NCBI GenBank assembly: GCA_963575745.1 | Contig: CAUYUJ010014356.1 | Location: 262,605 to 326,604 of the forward strand | DNA from: Prorocentrum cordatum | Taxonomy: Eukaryota; Sar; Dinophyceae; Prorocentrales; Prorocentraceae | DNA: 64,000 nucleotides | Direction of reading: 5' to 3' | Notes under the pieces: generated by a model | Databases searched by the model: none | Told to the model about the DNA's origin: nothing | Seen by the model: the letters and a program-made list of their open reading frames with translations, nothing else | Position numbers and translations under genes: made by a program | Part shown: positions 33,005 to 42,700 of the stretch, in pieces | How the letters are laid out: every line of letters begins with the position of its first letter | How positions within the stretch are numbered: position 1 is the first letter of the stretch

Positions 33005-33130
33005 GCGATTGTCGGGTGTGGGTGCCGAGTGTGGGTGCCGAGTGTCGTTGCTGATTGTCGGTGCCGAGTGTCATTGCCGAGTGTCGATGCCGAGTGTCGG
33101 CGCCGAGTGTCGGCGCCGATCGTCGTTGAC
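33005..33130 (+). repeat. 12 bp minisatellite (GTGCCGAGTGTC)
   Basis: About ten units of gtgccgagtgtcg/a tt, with single-base variants between units. Confidence 0.9.
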
Positions 33131-33149
33131 GCGGGGGGTCTCTAAAAAG

Positions 33150-33265
33150 CTGTCCCCCGCACACATTCACACACAAACACATTCACACACACAAACACAT
33201 TCACACACAAACACATTCACACACACACACAAACACATTCACACACACACACGCCCTACACACAC
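33150..33265 (+). repeat. CA-rich satellite (ACACATTCAC units)
   Basis: Repeats of acacattcacacacaaac. It may be the variable part of the O cassette that follows. Confidence 0.9.
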
Positions 33266-33589
33266 AAATCATACGGTTGCTCCCTCCATCCCCGTCCCGG
33301 CGCTCTTCTCCTCGGGTCCGCCCCCCAGCCGTGCTCGTGCCGGGGGGGGCATCGAGTCCAGGGCGAAGCAAAAGGGGGCCCCAGGGAAGGGGTCGGCTCA
33401 AAGAAGGGGCCCGGGGACTCACAGAGAACGAGGTACATCCCTGGATGCCCCGTCTTCTCCAGATTCTCTGGACATTCGTCTTCCCCTCCGCTTCTCAGGA
33501 TTTTCCGACATGGTTCCGGGGGAATCGGCGATGACGTTTCGTGTCTGTGTGTTTCTTTCTCTCGTGGTGTGAGTCATCCTCCACTACTA
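33266..33589 (+). repeat. Family O cassette, copy 4, with unclassified lead-in
   Basis: The core is at 33470-33580: cattcgtcttcccctccgc, gggggaatcggcgatgacg, tgtctgtgtgtttctttctc. The part before 33440 is GC-rich and unclassified. Confidence 0.6.
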
Positions 33590-33780
33590 GGGACAAGGAG
33601 TAACGCTATAAACCTAAACTGTTGGCGCTCCGCGCGGCTTTCCTGAATCTGCGCGGGACCCCCCTCCCTGGCGCGCGGAGCGCGCCAGGGGCGGCGCCTC
33701 GGGCCCCAGCTCGGATCCAAGACACCCGCGCAGAGCTCCGAACGTTTATATTCATAGCGTTTTTTTCTTTTCCGATTCAT
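33590..33780. mobile_element. Family B element, ggcgctccgcgcgg subfamily
   Basis: Arms ttggcgctccgcgcggctt and cacccgcgcagagctccgaa, centre ctggcgcgcggagcgcgcca, outer arms gctataaacctaaac and gtttatattcatagcg. The second half has a short deletion. Confidence 0.75.
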
Positions 33781-33799
33781 AGGAAGAGGCTGCCTCTCA

Positions 33800-33890
33800 G
33801 GTTTGCTTCCGACTGTTCCGGGGAATCGACGATGACGTTTTGTGCATGTGTGCTTCTTTCCCTCCTGATGTCAGTCATGCCCCACGACAA
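33800..33890 (+). repeat. Family O cassette, short copy
   Basis: ttccgactgttccggggaat, cgacgatgacgttttgtgca, cttctttccctcctgatgtc. It lacks the CA-rich part. Confidence 0.6.
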
Positions 33891-33894
33891 CCCT

Positions 33895-34110
33895 GAGGGG
33901 CAACGACAAAGGGGGGGGGGACTGGCATGGGGGGGATGCATCGACCTGGAATCGGCGATACATCGCCGATAGATCGGCGATGGGCCCCTGATAGTGAGCC
34001 CGCACCTTCCTGGGCAGATTGAGGCTACCGGGCCCCTCTCGGCGATCCATGGGCGACTGGGCGTCGGCGCACCCCTTTCTGTGCCCATCCCCCCTCTCGT
34101 TGCCCCCGAT
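33895..34110. mobile_element. Family K palindromic element, copy 1
   Basis: Left end gaggggcaacgacaaaggg and right end the inverse (cccctctcgttgcccc). Inside are ctggaatcggcgatacatcg and gatagatcggcgatgggcc on the left, and ctcggcgatccatgggcg on the right. Non-coding. Confidence 0.65.
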
Positions 34111-34139
34111 GGCCCCTTTCTTCTATGCCTATCTTTGGC

Positions 34140-34305
34140 GGCGCGCACATGGGGGTGGGGGGAGGGGGGAGGGCTTCTTAGAAGCAGGCTGCTTCTTAGA
34201 AGGCGCCGGCCTTACATCTATGGAGAAGGCCCGCGCCCTCTAAGAAGCAGGGGTGCTTCTGAGAAGCCCTCCCCCCTCCCCCCACCCCCCTCTGCGCGTG
34301 GCTGA
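34140..34305. mobile_element. Family H palindromic element, full length
   Basis: Left arm gcgcgcacatgggggtggg then ggagggcttcttagaagc. The right arm is the inverse (gcttctgagaagccctcc, cacccccctctgcgcgtgg). The centre is ggccttacatctatggag. The near-complete copy at 60534-60700 has the same ends. Confidence 0.75.
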
Positions 34306-34511
34306 TACCTATCGTCGCCCCCTTTCTGTGCCTATCCCCGCCGACGGACGACGTGCCCTCGGAGGCCCGGGCCGCTCGCGAGGGGGCGGCCGCCTCAGGG
34401 CGACGCGTGGTAGTAGTGGTGGTGCGGCCCGCGCGGCGGCGGGGAGGCTCGGCGGCGCGCGCCAAGGGGGGCGGGGGGGGGGGGCCGACGGGGGGAGGGA
34501 AGTCGAGCAGG
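34306..34511. other. Unclassified GC-rich sequence
   Basis: Opens with ccctttctgtgcctatcccc, a word also found at 34070-34090, so the preceding H element sits between direct repeats. No gene supported. Confidence 0.45.
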
Positions 34512-34905
34512 GGCCGACCGTCCCGGCATTGCTACAGTCAAAACGTATGTAAAGGACGCGTGGCAAGGACGAAAAGACCCTTGGAGGCTGAAGGTGGGAT
34601 TTTTTTTGGCGGCGGCGACCAGTGAAAACGGCAAAGGACGGGCCACAGAGGCAAGGACGCAAGGGTACCCTAAATGAAAACGCGCGTCCTTACTAGGCGC
34701 GCCAACTGTGTAGGCCTACAATGACATGTTCTGAGAACCCAAACCTGTTCTAAGAACAAACACAACGCTCTCAGAAGGTACTCCCGATGCGGAAGAACAA
34801 AACAGACTCAGCCAGAAATGTTCTGAGAACAGCTCATGCAAACCGCCGAGGGTTCTTAGAACCCTCTCTGGTAGGCGAGCCAGGACGCATCGCCACTGCT
34901 TAAGG
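34512..34905. mobile_element. Family N element, copy 1, split by a U element
   Basis: Begins ccgaccgtcccggcattg and resumes after the insertion as ggcctacaatgacatgttc. It continues with gttctaagaacaaacac, a palindrome, then atgttctgagaacagctcat and ggcgagccaggacgc. Copies at 37872 and 44397 are unsplit at this point. Confidence 0.7.
34535..34710. mobile_element. Family U element, copy 3, nested in N copy 1
   Basis: Left end cagtcaaaacgtatgtaaa, right end ccaactgtg, flanked by ta on both sides. The interior gcaaggacgcaagggtacc matches other U copies. Insertion at TA within the N sequence cattcctataggcc-type target gives its boundaries. Confidence 0.7.
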
Positions 34906-34964
34906 AAACTGCGTCCTCGGAAGGCAGCCGGGGCCTCCACGAAGCCCTTGCGCTTCCTGTAAAG

Positions 34965-35140
34965 TCAGAACGGGGCCCAGGGGCACACGACCAAGCAGGC
35001 ACAGATCCCAGGAGTCCCGCTGTGTCCCAGACTTTCGGGGTGTGCGTCTTCCCCCCCGCTTCCTGTATTTTCCCACATCTTCCTGGGAGTCGTCGGTTCA
35101 TTGTGTCTGTGGTTTTCTTTCCCGCCTGCGAAGTGTTATG
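34965..35140 (+). repeat. Family O cassette, copy 6
   Basis: ggggcccaggggcacacga, ccccgcttcctgtattttcc, ctgggagtcgtcggttcatt, gtgtctgtggttttctttcc. Same block order as 9276-9465 but without the GT run. Confidence 0.65.
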
Positions 35141-35154
35141 TGCCTTCGCGTGGT

Positions 35155-35345
35155 GGCGTGCACCTGGGGGGAAGAGGGAGGGGGGGAGGCTTCCTAGGAG
35201 GAGGCTGCTCCTCAGAAGGCGCCGGCCTTACATCCATGGAAGAAGACCCCGCGCCCTCTGAGAGGCAGCCTCCTTCCAAGAAGCCTTCCTCCCTCCCCGA
35301 TAATGTACCCCTTCTCTGCGCGCGGCCGACCCGCGGGGGGGCGCA
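35155..35345. mobile_element. Family H element, diverged copy
   Basis: Left gtgcacctggggggaagag and gaggcttcctaggaggagg, centre ccggccttacatccatgga, right gaagccttcctccctccc and ttctctgcgcgcgg. Confidence 0.65.
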
Positions 35346-35575
35346 GGCAGACTTCTCAACGGCCCCATGCCGCCCGAGACCTCTTCTGCTTGTGGCCTCC
35401 AGGTTGCAACGACGCTGCGGGCACCTCCGGAGGACCCCCCCCCCCTCCCAGGGCCGCAGCTGCTGGAGAGCCTCCCGACGCTGGCAAACAACACCGCCGA
35501 GGAGCGACCCACGGAAACCTGGGAAGGCTCCTCGAGCCCCGAGCCTCGCGCCCAAACTGCCCCTCCCCCCCCTTG
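35346..35575. other. Unclassified GC-rich sequence
   Basis: No repeat recognised; open frames on both strands follow composition. Confidence 0.4.
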
Positions 35576-35764
35576 TGATGGGCCTGCTCTTCACCACCAC
35601 CACCACCACCACCATAACTTGGAGGGGAGGGAGTCCTCCTCCTCCTCCTCCTGCACCTCCTCCTCCTCCTCCTCGTCCTCCTCCCCTTCCACCTCCTCCT
35701 CGTCATCCCCCCCCCTCTCCCTCCCTCCAACTCCTGGTGGTGGTGGTGGACCACAGGCCCCTCC
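35576..35764. mobile_element. Family X element with CTC core, copy 2
   Basis: Left arm atgggcctgctcttcacca, ccaccataacttggagggg; right arm ccctccaactcctggtgg, ggtggaccacaggcccc. CTC core about 90 bp. Same design as 25840-26026. Confidence 0.75.
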
Positions 35765-35973
35765 CCCCCGTGGGGCTCGCCGCCGAGGAGGCGGGCGTGG
35801 GCGGCGAGGTGTGGTAGCCCCGCTGGCCGCGCGGGGGCGGGGAGCCGGGCGCGTGCGCCGCGCGCGCCGCGGCGCGGCGCGGGGCCCCGCCGGGCAGGGA
35901 GGCGGCGCTCCGCACCCCGGGCACGGAGGCGAAGCTGCGGACCGTGGCGAGCTCGCTGCCTTGGCCCGAGGGT
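35765..35973. other. Unclassified, extremely GC-rich
   Basis: Contains gcgccgcgcgcgccgcggcg. No repeat family or gene supported. Confidence 0.4.
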
Positions 35974-36170
35974 CGGCTCGGGTGAAAGGGGGGGATAGCA
36001 AAGGGGGGGGGGGGTGAGAATCAGCTCACGCAGCTGATGCTCCCGGCGCCTCCCGGCGCCGGAGGCGGCTGCTGTATCGAGGAATGGGCCCCTCGGTGAG
36101 GCCGAAACCAGCCGCATGCAGCAAATTTCGTAAACCCCCTTTCCCAATCCCCCCCTTTCGCCCGGCCCGA
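35974..36170. mobile_element. Family G palindromic element, copy 2
   Basis: Left arm ggtgaaagggggggatagc, right arm the inverse (aatccccccctttcgccc). Between them are gagaatcagctcacgcagc, a short palindrome, and cgaggaatgggcccctcgg. Matches copies at 50739, 56519 and 61728. Confidence 0.8.
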
Positions 36171-36279
36171 GAGGGGGGAGGGGGGGGCGGCGCGGCGGCG
36201 CGCGGAGGGGAGGCCAAGGGGGGACGGAGGGGCTTTTTCAGGGCCGCGTGCACCAGGGGGGGGGGGTGCAGTGGAGGCC

Positions 36280-36445
36280 AGTCCGCGAGAAGCCTTCCAC
36301 GAGGAGCCCAAGCCTGAGGCCCCAGGGCGATAATTGATTTCTGCTGTGGGAGCGTCACGCGTTCCATCGCAAAACCACCGAAGCCGAACAAACCCAGGGC
36401 ACCCTGGAGGCAAGCAGGGTGTTTCTTGGCATGGGAGGACGAGGA
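36280..36445 (+). repeat. Z repeat, copy 3
   Basis: agaagccttccacgaggagc, gcaaaaccaccgaagccgaa, gcaagcagggtgtttcttgg, as in copy 2. Confidence 0.65.
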
Positions 36446-36764
36446 GGAGGACAAGGAGGCGACCCGTAGGAAGCGCAGAGTTCATTGCCAGGCACAAGCT
36501 TTAGAGGGAGGTTGCGCGGGAGCCTTTGAGAGGAGCTCACCTACCCTGCGCTGCCAGCTTCTCATCTGACCCTTCTCAGAGAGCTACCCGGGATTGTTGT
36601 CCCTACCTGTTGTGAGTTGCGAGGCGCTCGCCTATCTTAGCTTGGTGTGCGCAGCTGCAGTACTACAATTCAGCAACGTAGAGGAAACAACGTCGTATCG
36701 ACAGCATGTCTGGCATACGCTTAGTTCACAAGGCTGGATTCAAAGCCTCATGGACAGGGTCCGG
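36446..36764. other. Unclassified sequence
   Basis: Moderate G+C, no repeat family, no supported gene. Confidence 0.45.
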
Positions 36765-36906
36765 GCAAGTGCGGTCGGAGGATCGCGCACCTAGCCGCCC
36801 CTTTCGGCAACGCGGCTCGACGTGGAGCCCAATCTCCTCCACGCCGATGTCGCCGATGCATCGCAAGCGTCGCCGACGCCGCGCTACCCAATCTACTTCG
36901 ACCCCA
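36765..36906. mobile_element. Family J element, eroded copy
   Basis: Left ggtcggaggatcgcgcacc, centre ccgatgtcgccgatgcatcg, right ctacccaatctacttcgacc. The outer arms are lost. Confidence 0.5.
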
Positions 36907-36964
36907 TGCAGGAGGCCTGGAGAGAGGCAAGAGAAGGGGGAGGCACGGGAACGGGCGCAACAAC

Positions 36965-37240
36965 AAGGTTCGGTAGCAATTCATGTAGCCTCCCATGCCA
37001 TCGTGTCGGCTCTTGCGAATCGACGCTAGTCGACGCTACATCGATGCTAGTCGACGCAACATCGACACTCATTGACGCAAGATCGACGCTACTCAACGCT
37101 AGCCGACGCTAGATCGGGGCTATCTCATCGACTCCCAAACGCGCTAATCGACGCTAGTCGACGCTAAGGACGGAACTGAAAGGGTATACCATAATCCCAT
37201 GGTTTGCCACCGAGGCACGGGCGCAATAGCGACAAACTAG
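36965..37240 (+). repeat. Family L cassette, copy 1 (GTCGACGCTAAT minisatellite)
   Basis: Lead-in ggttcggtagcaattcatg, gcctcccatgccatcgtg and ggctcttgcgaatcgacgct. Then about ten 10-14 bp units of gacgctagtcgacgctaca type. Then ctcccaaacgcgctaatcg and acggaactgaaagggtatac, catggtttgccaccgagg. The same order occurs at 46200-46460 and, more diverged, at 49255-49520. Confidence 0.8.
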
Positions 37241-37479
37241 TTTGGAGGCTTGAAAATGCGCACCAACACCAACACGGGAGGCCACTTCCATGAATGGAAG
37301 ATGACTCTAGATGTTCTGGTGCTGGTTGTTATATATTCCAGGTCACCCAGGAGCCCGAATCTCACCACCATCGCCGGGGTCGGGATCCTCTTGCCCCGCT
37401 GAAGGCACACCAGGCGATATCGGTGCTGGTGTCATCTCCCAAGCCTCCGACTCTACGCACGGAAGACGCCCGGAGAGCT
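37241..37479. other. Unclassified sequence
   Basis: No repeat family or gene supported. Confidence 0.4.
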
Positions 37480-37640
37480 CCGAACGGAGTTCCTCGGCCG
37501 GCGCTGGGCACACCCCCTCCCCGGGGCGCGCGCGAGGCGCGCGCCAGGCAAGGGTGCCGCCAGAGAGGGGGCGCCGACAGGGGGGGGCCGAGCGCCAGCC
37601 AGAGAAGTCCGCGCGGACCCTCGAACGATGGTGTAAGGAG
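37480..37640. mobile_element. Family B element, eroded
   Basis: Arms gagctccgaacggagttc and agaagtccgcgcggaccct, centre ggcgcgcgcgaggcgcgcgc. The left arm is diverged. Confidence 0.6.
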
Positions 37641-37871
37641 GCAACTGCCGGGAGGCAGTCGTCGGAAGGACTAAAAAAGAGGAGGTGCAGCCCCATGTGG
37701 GAAAAGGGGTGCCACGCCCGATCAAGCCACGGATTGAGCGGGATCAGGCCGGATTGCGCGGGATCTGGGGGGATTAAACGGGATCGAGCCGGAGTAAAAC
37801 CGATATTCGGACCACGGCAACGTCAGAATTTGCCCCCTCAGGAGATGCATTCGAGATTGTGTACGTCGTTC
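37641..37871. other. Unclassified sequence with short gggatc-type repeats
   Basis: Between 37730 and 37795 the words ggatcaggccggattgcg and gggatcgagccgga recur. No gene supported. Confidence 0.4.
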
Positions 37872-38075
37872 TTTTGGGCGGGGGCCGACCGTCCCGGCAT
37901 TCATCCTACAGGCCTACCACGGAATGTTCCTAGAACAGAGCAACGTTCGAATCCCGAAACAGTTGTCGTATAACACTGAGCCGGTGTGCTAACACAGGAC
38001 AGTCTCAACCAGAAACCTTCTAAGAGCATTTCGGGCAAACCACGCAATGTTCTTAGAACATTGTTTGGGGTGGCC
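37872..38075. mobile_element. Family N element, copy 2
   Basis: ggccgaccgtcccggcattc, acaggcctaccacggaatg, then caaccagaaaccttctaaga and caatgttcttagaacattg, a perfect palindrome. Lacks the inserted U element seen in copy 1. Confidence 0.65.
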
Positions 38076-38100
38076 TCTTTCTTTCTTCTCCAAAAAAATT

Positions 38101-38255
38101 TGGTCGGGCGTGGCCTCCTAAAGGCAGATCTTGAAAGAACAATGCATGTAGTCACAACGTATTCAAAAACAGTTGAAACAAGTACAATGATGTCCCCGTA
38201 CAATTTGTCTGACTATGTTTGAATACTCCTCCTGTAGAGGGACACGTCCAACTTG
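38101..38255 (+). mobile_element. Family A element, copy 5 (most diverged)
   Basis: Left ggtcgggcgtggcctcct, right ctcctgtagagggacacgtc then caacttgaag. AT-rich interior. On the plus strand it offers GTCGGG at the left and TTGAAG at the right. Confidence 0.6.
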
Positions 38256-38464
38256 AAGGAAGACGGGCGGGGCCGCCTGAGGCATAGTGCCGCGGGGCGT
38301 GCGGCAGCTGCCCCGGCGAGCCGCTGGAGAGCCGCTGGGGAGCCAGGGCGTACTGCGAGGACGCCGCCGAATGCATGCTGCAGCGGCTCCCCTGCAGACT
38401 CACCCGGCTCGGAGACAGGATGAGCATCGACTGGCGGGGCCGGGGGGGGGTCATCCTTTTTGGG

Positions 38465-38595
38465 GAGGAGGAGGATTAGGAGGGGGAGGGGAAAGGGGTG
38501 AGGAGGAGGAGGAGGAGGAGGACGAGGAGGAGGAGGAAGAGGAGGAGGAGGAGGAGGAGGAGGGGGAGGAGAAGGAGGAGGAGGAGGACAAAGGG
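38465..38595 (+). repeat. GGA triplet tract
   Basis: Purine-only ggaggaggag, about 130 bp. Confidence 0.95.
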
Positions 38596-38599
38596 CATC

Positions 38600-38988
38600 C
38601 GCATAAGGGGGTAGAACGTCAGAGCGTCTACTCAGGCAACCTGCGCGCTACTGCCAAAATCCCGCGCGACTGTTGTGCTACAGCCCTGTCTTCTCACGAG
38701 GGCCGTCAAGGGGCAGGCCACTTATAGCTCAAGGGCCGAGCTCCGAAGCGGCCCCGCGAGTGCCTTCGGGTCAGCGCGGGGTGAGCGGCTGCTGGCCCTT
38801 CCGCGTGCCTGAGGGGAGGGCGCGCGGGCTTAGCAGGGCGCCCAAACCAATGGGGGGGGAGGAGACGACGACACGGCCTCAAACAGAAAAGAGGAGGGGG
38901 AGAGACGGAAGGCCCGAGACCCCAGTATGTTGCTGGGGGGACTGCTCAATCTACAGTTTGAACTCCGCGATCCCTTCTCTCGCTCAGC
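38600..38988. other. Unclassified sequence
   Basis: No lettered repeat. It could be the 3' side of the decayed minus-strand gene that follows, but I see no continuation of it. Confidence 0.4.
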
Positions 38989-39183
38989 TCACTTCTCGCT
39001 CGGTCGTACCGAGAAACGTTCCATGGATTGTAACACCTGTACTCTGGTACCCTGTTGACGTAGCCCAAGGTTCCCCCTCAAAGTGTATCTGAGGTAGACA
39101 AGCTGGAAGTCACGGTCATAGGTCTGGCCAGCGAGGAACACACTGGTGGTCTTCCTGATGATCACGTTTTTCCCCTTCGACAC
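38989..39183 (-). pseudogene. Segment 7: short terminal piece
   Basis: Frame containing NVIIRKTTSVFLAGQTYDRD and FQLVYLRYTLRGNLGL. Beta-strand-like pattern, no known domain recognised. It may be the last preserved piece of the gene or an unrelated neighbour. Confidence 0.35.
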
Positions 39184-39296
39184 CCTTCAGTAGTGCACCT
39201 GACGGCACTCAAGAAAATACTTCTCATTGCGATGGCGACGCAGGCGCTCTGTTGCGACCATATTGTATGTCATGCGTTACGCACCGAGTAACCTCG

Positions 39297-39911
39297 CTAA
39301 TGCTCCTCCTGGCTCTGCGGGCACGGCCAGCTCGCCTCTTGCCTGGATTCGAACTCCGAGAAACCTCGCGACTGCTTCCTCTTCGCATATGAGCAGGCCC
39401 CACTGGGTGCCCTCACTGGTGGCCGCTGGACGAGCTGACCGCAGTCGTCTCCTCCGACTTGGGGTAGCCGAACTTGTCCGCGAAGATCTCGGTGCCATCC
39501 AGCATGGTCTGCGTGCTGTCTCGTAACTTCTAGCGTTCTTTCAGCCTCTTCACTTCCTGTGGGTCCACGTTGTCCTCTTTGTTCATCTCCTTGATGGCAA
39601 CCTTCATTTTTGCGTGGAGCCCCCCCCCTCGTTCTTCCAATTTTCAGCGCCGGCGCGCGCCAGCTCTGAACAGTGAAGGCTCTCTTGCATGACCTCCCCA
39701 AGTGGTCCACTGGGTACCTTGCGACGTCGTCGCAACCTTCGATCATGTGCGTCATCGGAGAGGACCGCGGGATCAGCTCGGATAGCTCCTCTGGACTCAT
39801 CTTCCTGGCCGTGTCGAAGAACTCGCAATGGCACTCCTTGATGGCGTCGTCAAGTTGCTGCGGTAGCCCTCTCGCAATGAAAGCTTGCCACGCGGTTCCC
39901 GCCATGAGCAT
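39297..39911 (-). pseudogene. Segment 6: acidic segment following segment 5
   Basis: The same frame region as segment 5 after a stop: QAFIARGLPQQLDDAIKECH, CEFFDTARKMSPEELSELIP and MIEGCDDVARYPVDHLG. After about 39690 the frame loses its protein-like character. The C-rich tract at 39626-39634 marks another likely frame change (toward KMKVAIKEMNKEDNVDPQEV in the next frame). Confidence 0.45.
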
Positions 39912-39939
39912 CGCCCCCGCCGCTGGCCCGCTCTAGAAA

Positions 39940-40640
39940 TGGAAGAACTTACTCCCGAGCCCGAACTTTAACCAAGCTTCGCAGTCTGCCCCGAACGTTT
40001 TCTTCATCTTGTTTATCCATTCCTTCAAGAGCACGTCGATTGGGTGACTCCCCCGCGCCTTCATCCACTGCAACTGGCCCACCTTGCGCCAGAACTGCCA
40101 CTCGTCACTCCTCGAGTCGGGGCCGGGGCCTCTCCGCCGCAGCGCGTTCGGGAAGGCGAGCCCGCGCGAGCGAGTTCCCGCCCTCTTCTTGCCCCGTCCA
40201 GCGCTTCTCCAGCATGCGCTAAACCACTGCATGTCGTCGCGCCACTTGTTCCTTTCGCTTCTCTGTGGCGACCTTATATTTGTGTGTGCGAGACTTCTGG
40301 GGCCTCCTTCTGCTGCCAGTTGTGATCGAGCAGCTTTGATCTGTCCCAGCGCCCGGGTTGCCCGCGCTGCTTCTTCCGCCTTCCTCTTTTGTTCTCGGCA
40401 GACCTGCTCTCTCGCCATGACCCCCCCCCCCCCCATGCAATGCCCTTTCTTCGTCGCTCCAATGTTCCAGCTCCTCCCCGCCCAGCTCCAGCTCGCAATC
40501 GATGCGCGCTCTTCTCCATTCGCTGCCTTCGCTGCCTTGATCCTTCTCGTGACCTGGCTCGTTTCTCGCGCGCCCCCTGCGGCTTTCGCTCATCTTGTAG
40601 TACTTGAACCCCTTGTTGCGACGTCCACAGGGCTATAGTT
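39940..40640 (-). pseudogene. Segment 5: long charged helical segment
   Basis: Two overlapping frames share the signal. The first (40219-40593) has RIDCELELGGEELEHWSDE. The second (39933-40436) has REQKRKAEEAARATRALGQ and later DEWQFWRKVGQLQWMKARG, PIDVLLKEWINKMKKTFGAD and CEAWLKFGLGSKFFHF before a stop. The change of frame falls at a run of C (40422-40433). The long Lys/Glu/Ala stretch is probably a coiled coil. Confidence 0.5.
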
Positions 40641-41350
40641 TGTTGCTGGCCACGAAGGCCATGGCCCACGCGCGCCGCGCGCTCCGAGAAGCCCCGCTCG
40701 CGCGCCACGCCGCGCACCTAGGCCGGCACTGAGCCGGATCAGCCGCGGCAGCCAAGGGCGATCAATGGGGATAGTAGCGCATTCCAAACAGCCCACCTGT
40801 CCCGTTATACACGTTGCACCTCAGATATGCTGGCCCCATCTCCTCCCATTGACATAATGCCAAATCCCAAACTGCCCTGTTCACCTCGTAGCACCTCGTG
40901 CTCGCGCCCTGCGCCCCCCCCCCCCCCCCCCCGTTGACCGTCGCGACCCGTCTAACGTTGCGCGCGCGCTGCGCTGCATGCAGAGCACCCCGCCCACCAT
41001 CTCTCCGCATCTGCAATGGGGCGAGGGAAGGGGAAACGCATCGCGTCGCCATTGTAGATGGCGCCATTTGTTTTACTAACTGGGCTGGGTAGGCTGGATG
41101 TTGCCAGGCAGGCCTTTCCCTGGGGCTTTTTTTCCTCAGCCGCTCGGCGCCCCGTTCTGCCCCGAACTTCGGGGTGTACCCGACACATGATGGCAAAATG
41201 TGTTTATTTGTGCGAAGCGTTCAACGTCCATGCTGATCGGTTCTGCCATGCTTTCATCAACCGAACCGTCTCTCCTCCTTGTTCTGTGCGCTGTTGGGCG
41301 CGCCAGCTACGCCTCAGGGCCCGAGGGCGGGCTCTCCTGAGTCGGCGCCC

Positions 41351-41834
41351 TCATCGCGCGGCGCAGACGCCGACGCTGGCGCGGTGCACGCGCTTGTCCG
41401 CGTCAGCCGCGGCGTGGCACTCTGCTCCTGGGTCTTCGCGCTCCGAGAAGACCTCGCTAATGCAATCGCCCCCTCGGACTTCCGTGGCGCAGCACTCCGA
41501 GAAAACCTCGCTAATGCCACCGCTTTCTCCGTTCTCAGCGACGCCGACGCTGTAGTTCCCGGCCCGCCATCCTCTCCAGCTCCGACTTGGGCCCGCCGAC
41601 TGGAACTTCTTGCCTCCCGCGTAGACGATCAGCATCCCCATCGCAATCTTCAGGGTGTGGCCTGCGAGCTGGTCCAGCTTCGTCACGGCCCCCTCCCTCG
41701 TGTCCTTCGGAAACGCCGCCCTGAAGTTGGGGGGCTCGGTGATGACGATCTGAACATTGCCCGAGCCCTCCTCCCAGAACTCTTGCCCGTCCTCGTTCGG
41801 GTTCCTCTTGTTGCTGTTGTGCGCTTTAGCTCTC
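41351..41834 (-). pseudogene. Segment 4: Asn/Glu-rich hinge and following domain
   Basis: The frame resumes with NSNKRNPNEDGQEFWEEGSG, NVQIVITEPPNFRAAF and KLDQLAGHTLKIAMGMLIVY. Near its end a 7-residue word, ISEVFSE, occurs twice about 20 residues apart. It is encoded by a duplicated DNA segment (41440-41455 and 41499-41515, each gagaagacctcgctaat-like on the plus strand). Confidence 0.45.
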
Positions 41835-42314
41835 GCTGACCTTGCACATCTTGGTCATATATGTGATCATTGCCTGGCTGTGCTCGCTGTTGCCCTGAAA
41901 CAGATTCAGGACATCGTTCAGGGTGTCAAGTGCTCTGTCTATTGATACTGGTACTTTCGTTTCGTCCTCCTTCTACCATTCCGGCACCATCTCCTGGATG
42001 CTTTCCATGAGCGCCATCCCCGTGTGTATGTCTGGGGGCCCTAACTTGGGCCCCTTGCCCTTCTCTCTGACCTGGTGCCCGTGGCTCTGCCCCGCTGCCG
42101 ACAACTTCCGAAACGCCATTTTTCTGACTGGTGTAAAGACGAAGTTTGATGTCATGTGGCTCATATCTCTGATCTCTGCTGACGAGCGGAGGGCCAATCT
42201 CTGAAGTTCGTTGATACACCCTCTTAAGTCGTATTCCTCGCAGTCGACGCCCGGGTATGACTGGCAAGGGGGTGGCTTGCGCCCTCCTCCTCTGCCTTTG
42301 CCGTTCCATCCCAT
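41800..42314 (-). pseudogene. Segment 3: helical conserved-looking segment
   Basis: After a Gly-rich start, the frame carries NELQRLALRSSAEIRDMSHM and later KLGPPDIHTGMALMESIQEM. These are amphipathic and free of low-complexity bias. Past 41973 the same signal moves to another frame (LDTLNDVLNLFQGNSEHSQA, then MITYMTKMCKVSES) before a stop near 41835. I recall similar segments next to zinc-finger regions in dinoflagellate predicted proteins but cannot verify this. Confidence 0.45.
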
Positions 42315-42700
42315 CGTCGCGGCCGCTGTTGTTGGCAGGATGCCCGCTGCTTTGGCGCTGGTCCCTTCTGCGTGCTACTGGTCCTTTCCTTTTCCCTTTG
42401 CCGCCTTTGTGGTGCTTCGGCTCTCCTTCCATCTCCGCGTTTGCTCAGCGTATGGTATGCGGTAGCCTCCACGGTGCCATCGCCATCTCTCACGCAATAC
42501 AGTCCAGGATGGTGACAGCGTGCGTGTATCTGAAAACCTTCCAAGGATTGAGCCTGATAGCCACAGAGGGTGCAGACGAGAGAAGGGGGCTCACGGACGG
42601 GGTGATTCCAGCAACTTTTGTTTTTCTTACACATCCCGTGACTCTCCGTTGCTCTCGCTAGATGGTCCGTATTTTGCGTGACGCGAAAGAGCTCACGCAC
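42224..42700 (-). pseudogene. Segment 2: intact C2H2 finger and basic region
   Basis: In the frame that takes over from segment 1, HGMCKKNKSCWNHPVREPP leads into a complete finger, C-x2-C-x12-H-x3-H (starts CTLCGYQAQSLEGF, ends HARCHH, about 42510-42575). A long Arg/Gln/Lys-rich region follows and then the frame ends. The finger is the clearest domain in the window. It implies nucleic-acid binding, but the partner is unknown. Confidence 0.5.

Noticed and set aside
39300-39420. ggattcgaactccgag as part of a tRNA gene on the minus strand
   Set aside because: B-box-like word only. No acceptor stem or anticodon arm could be paired.
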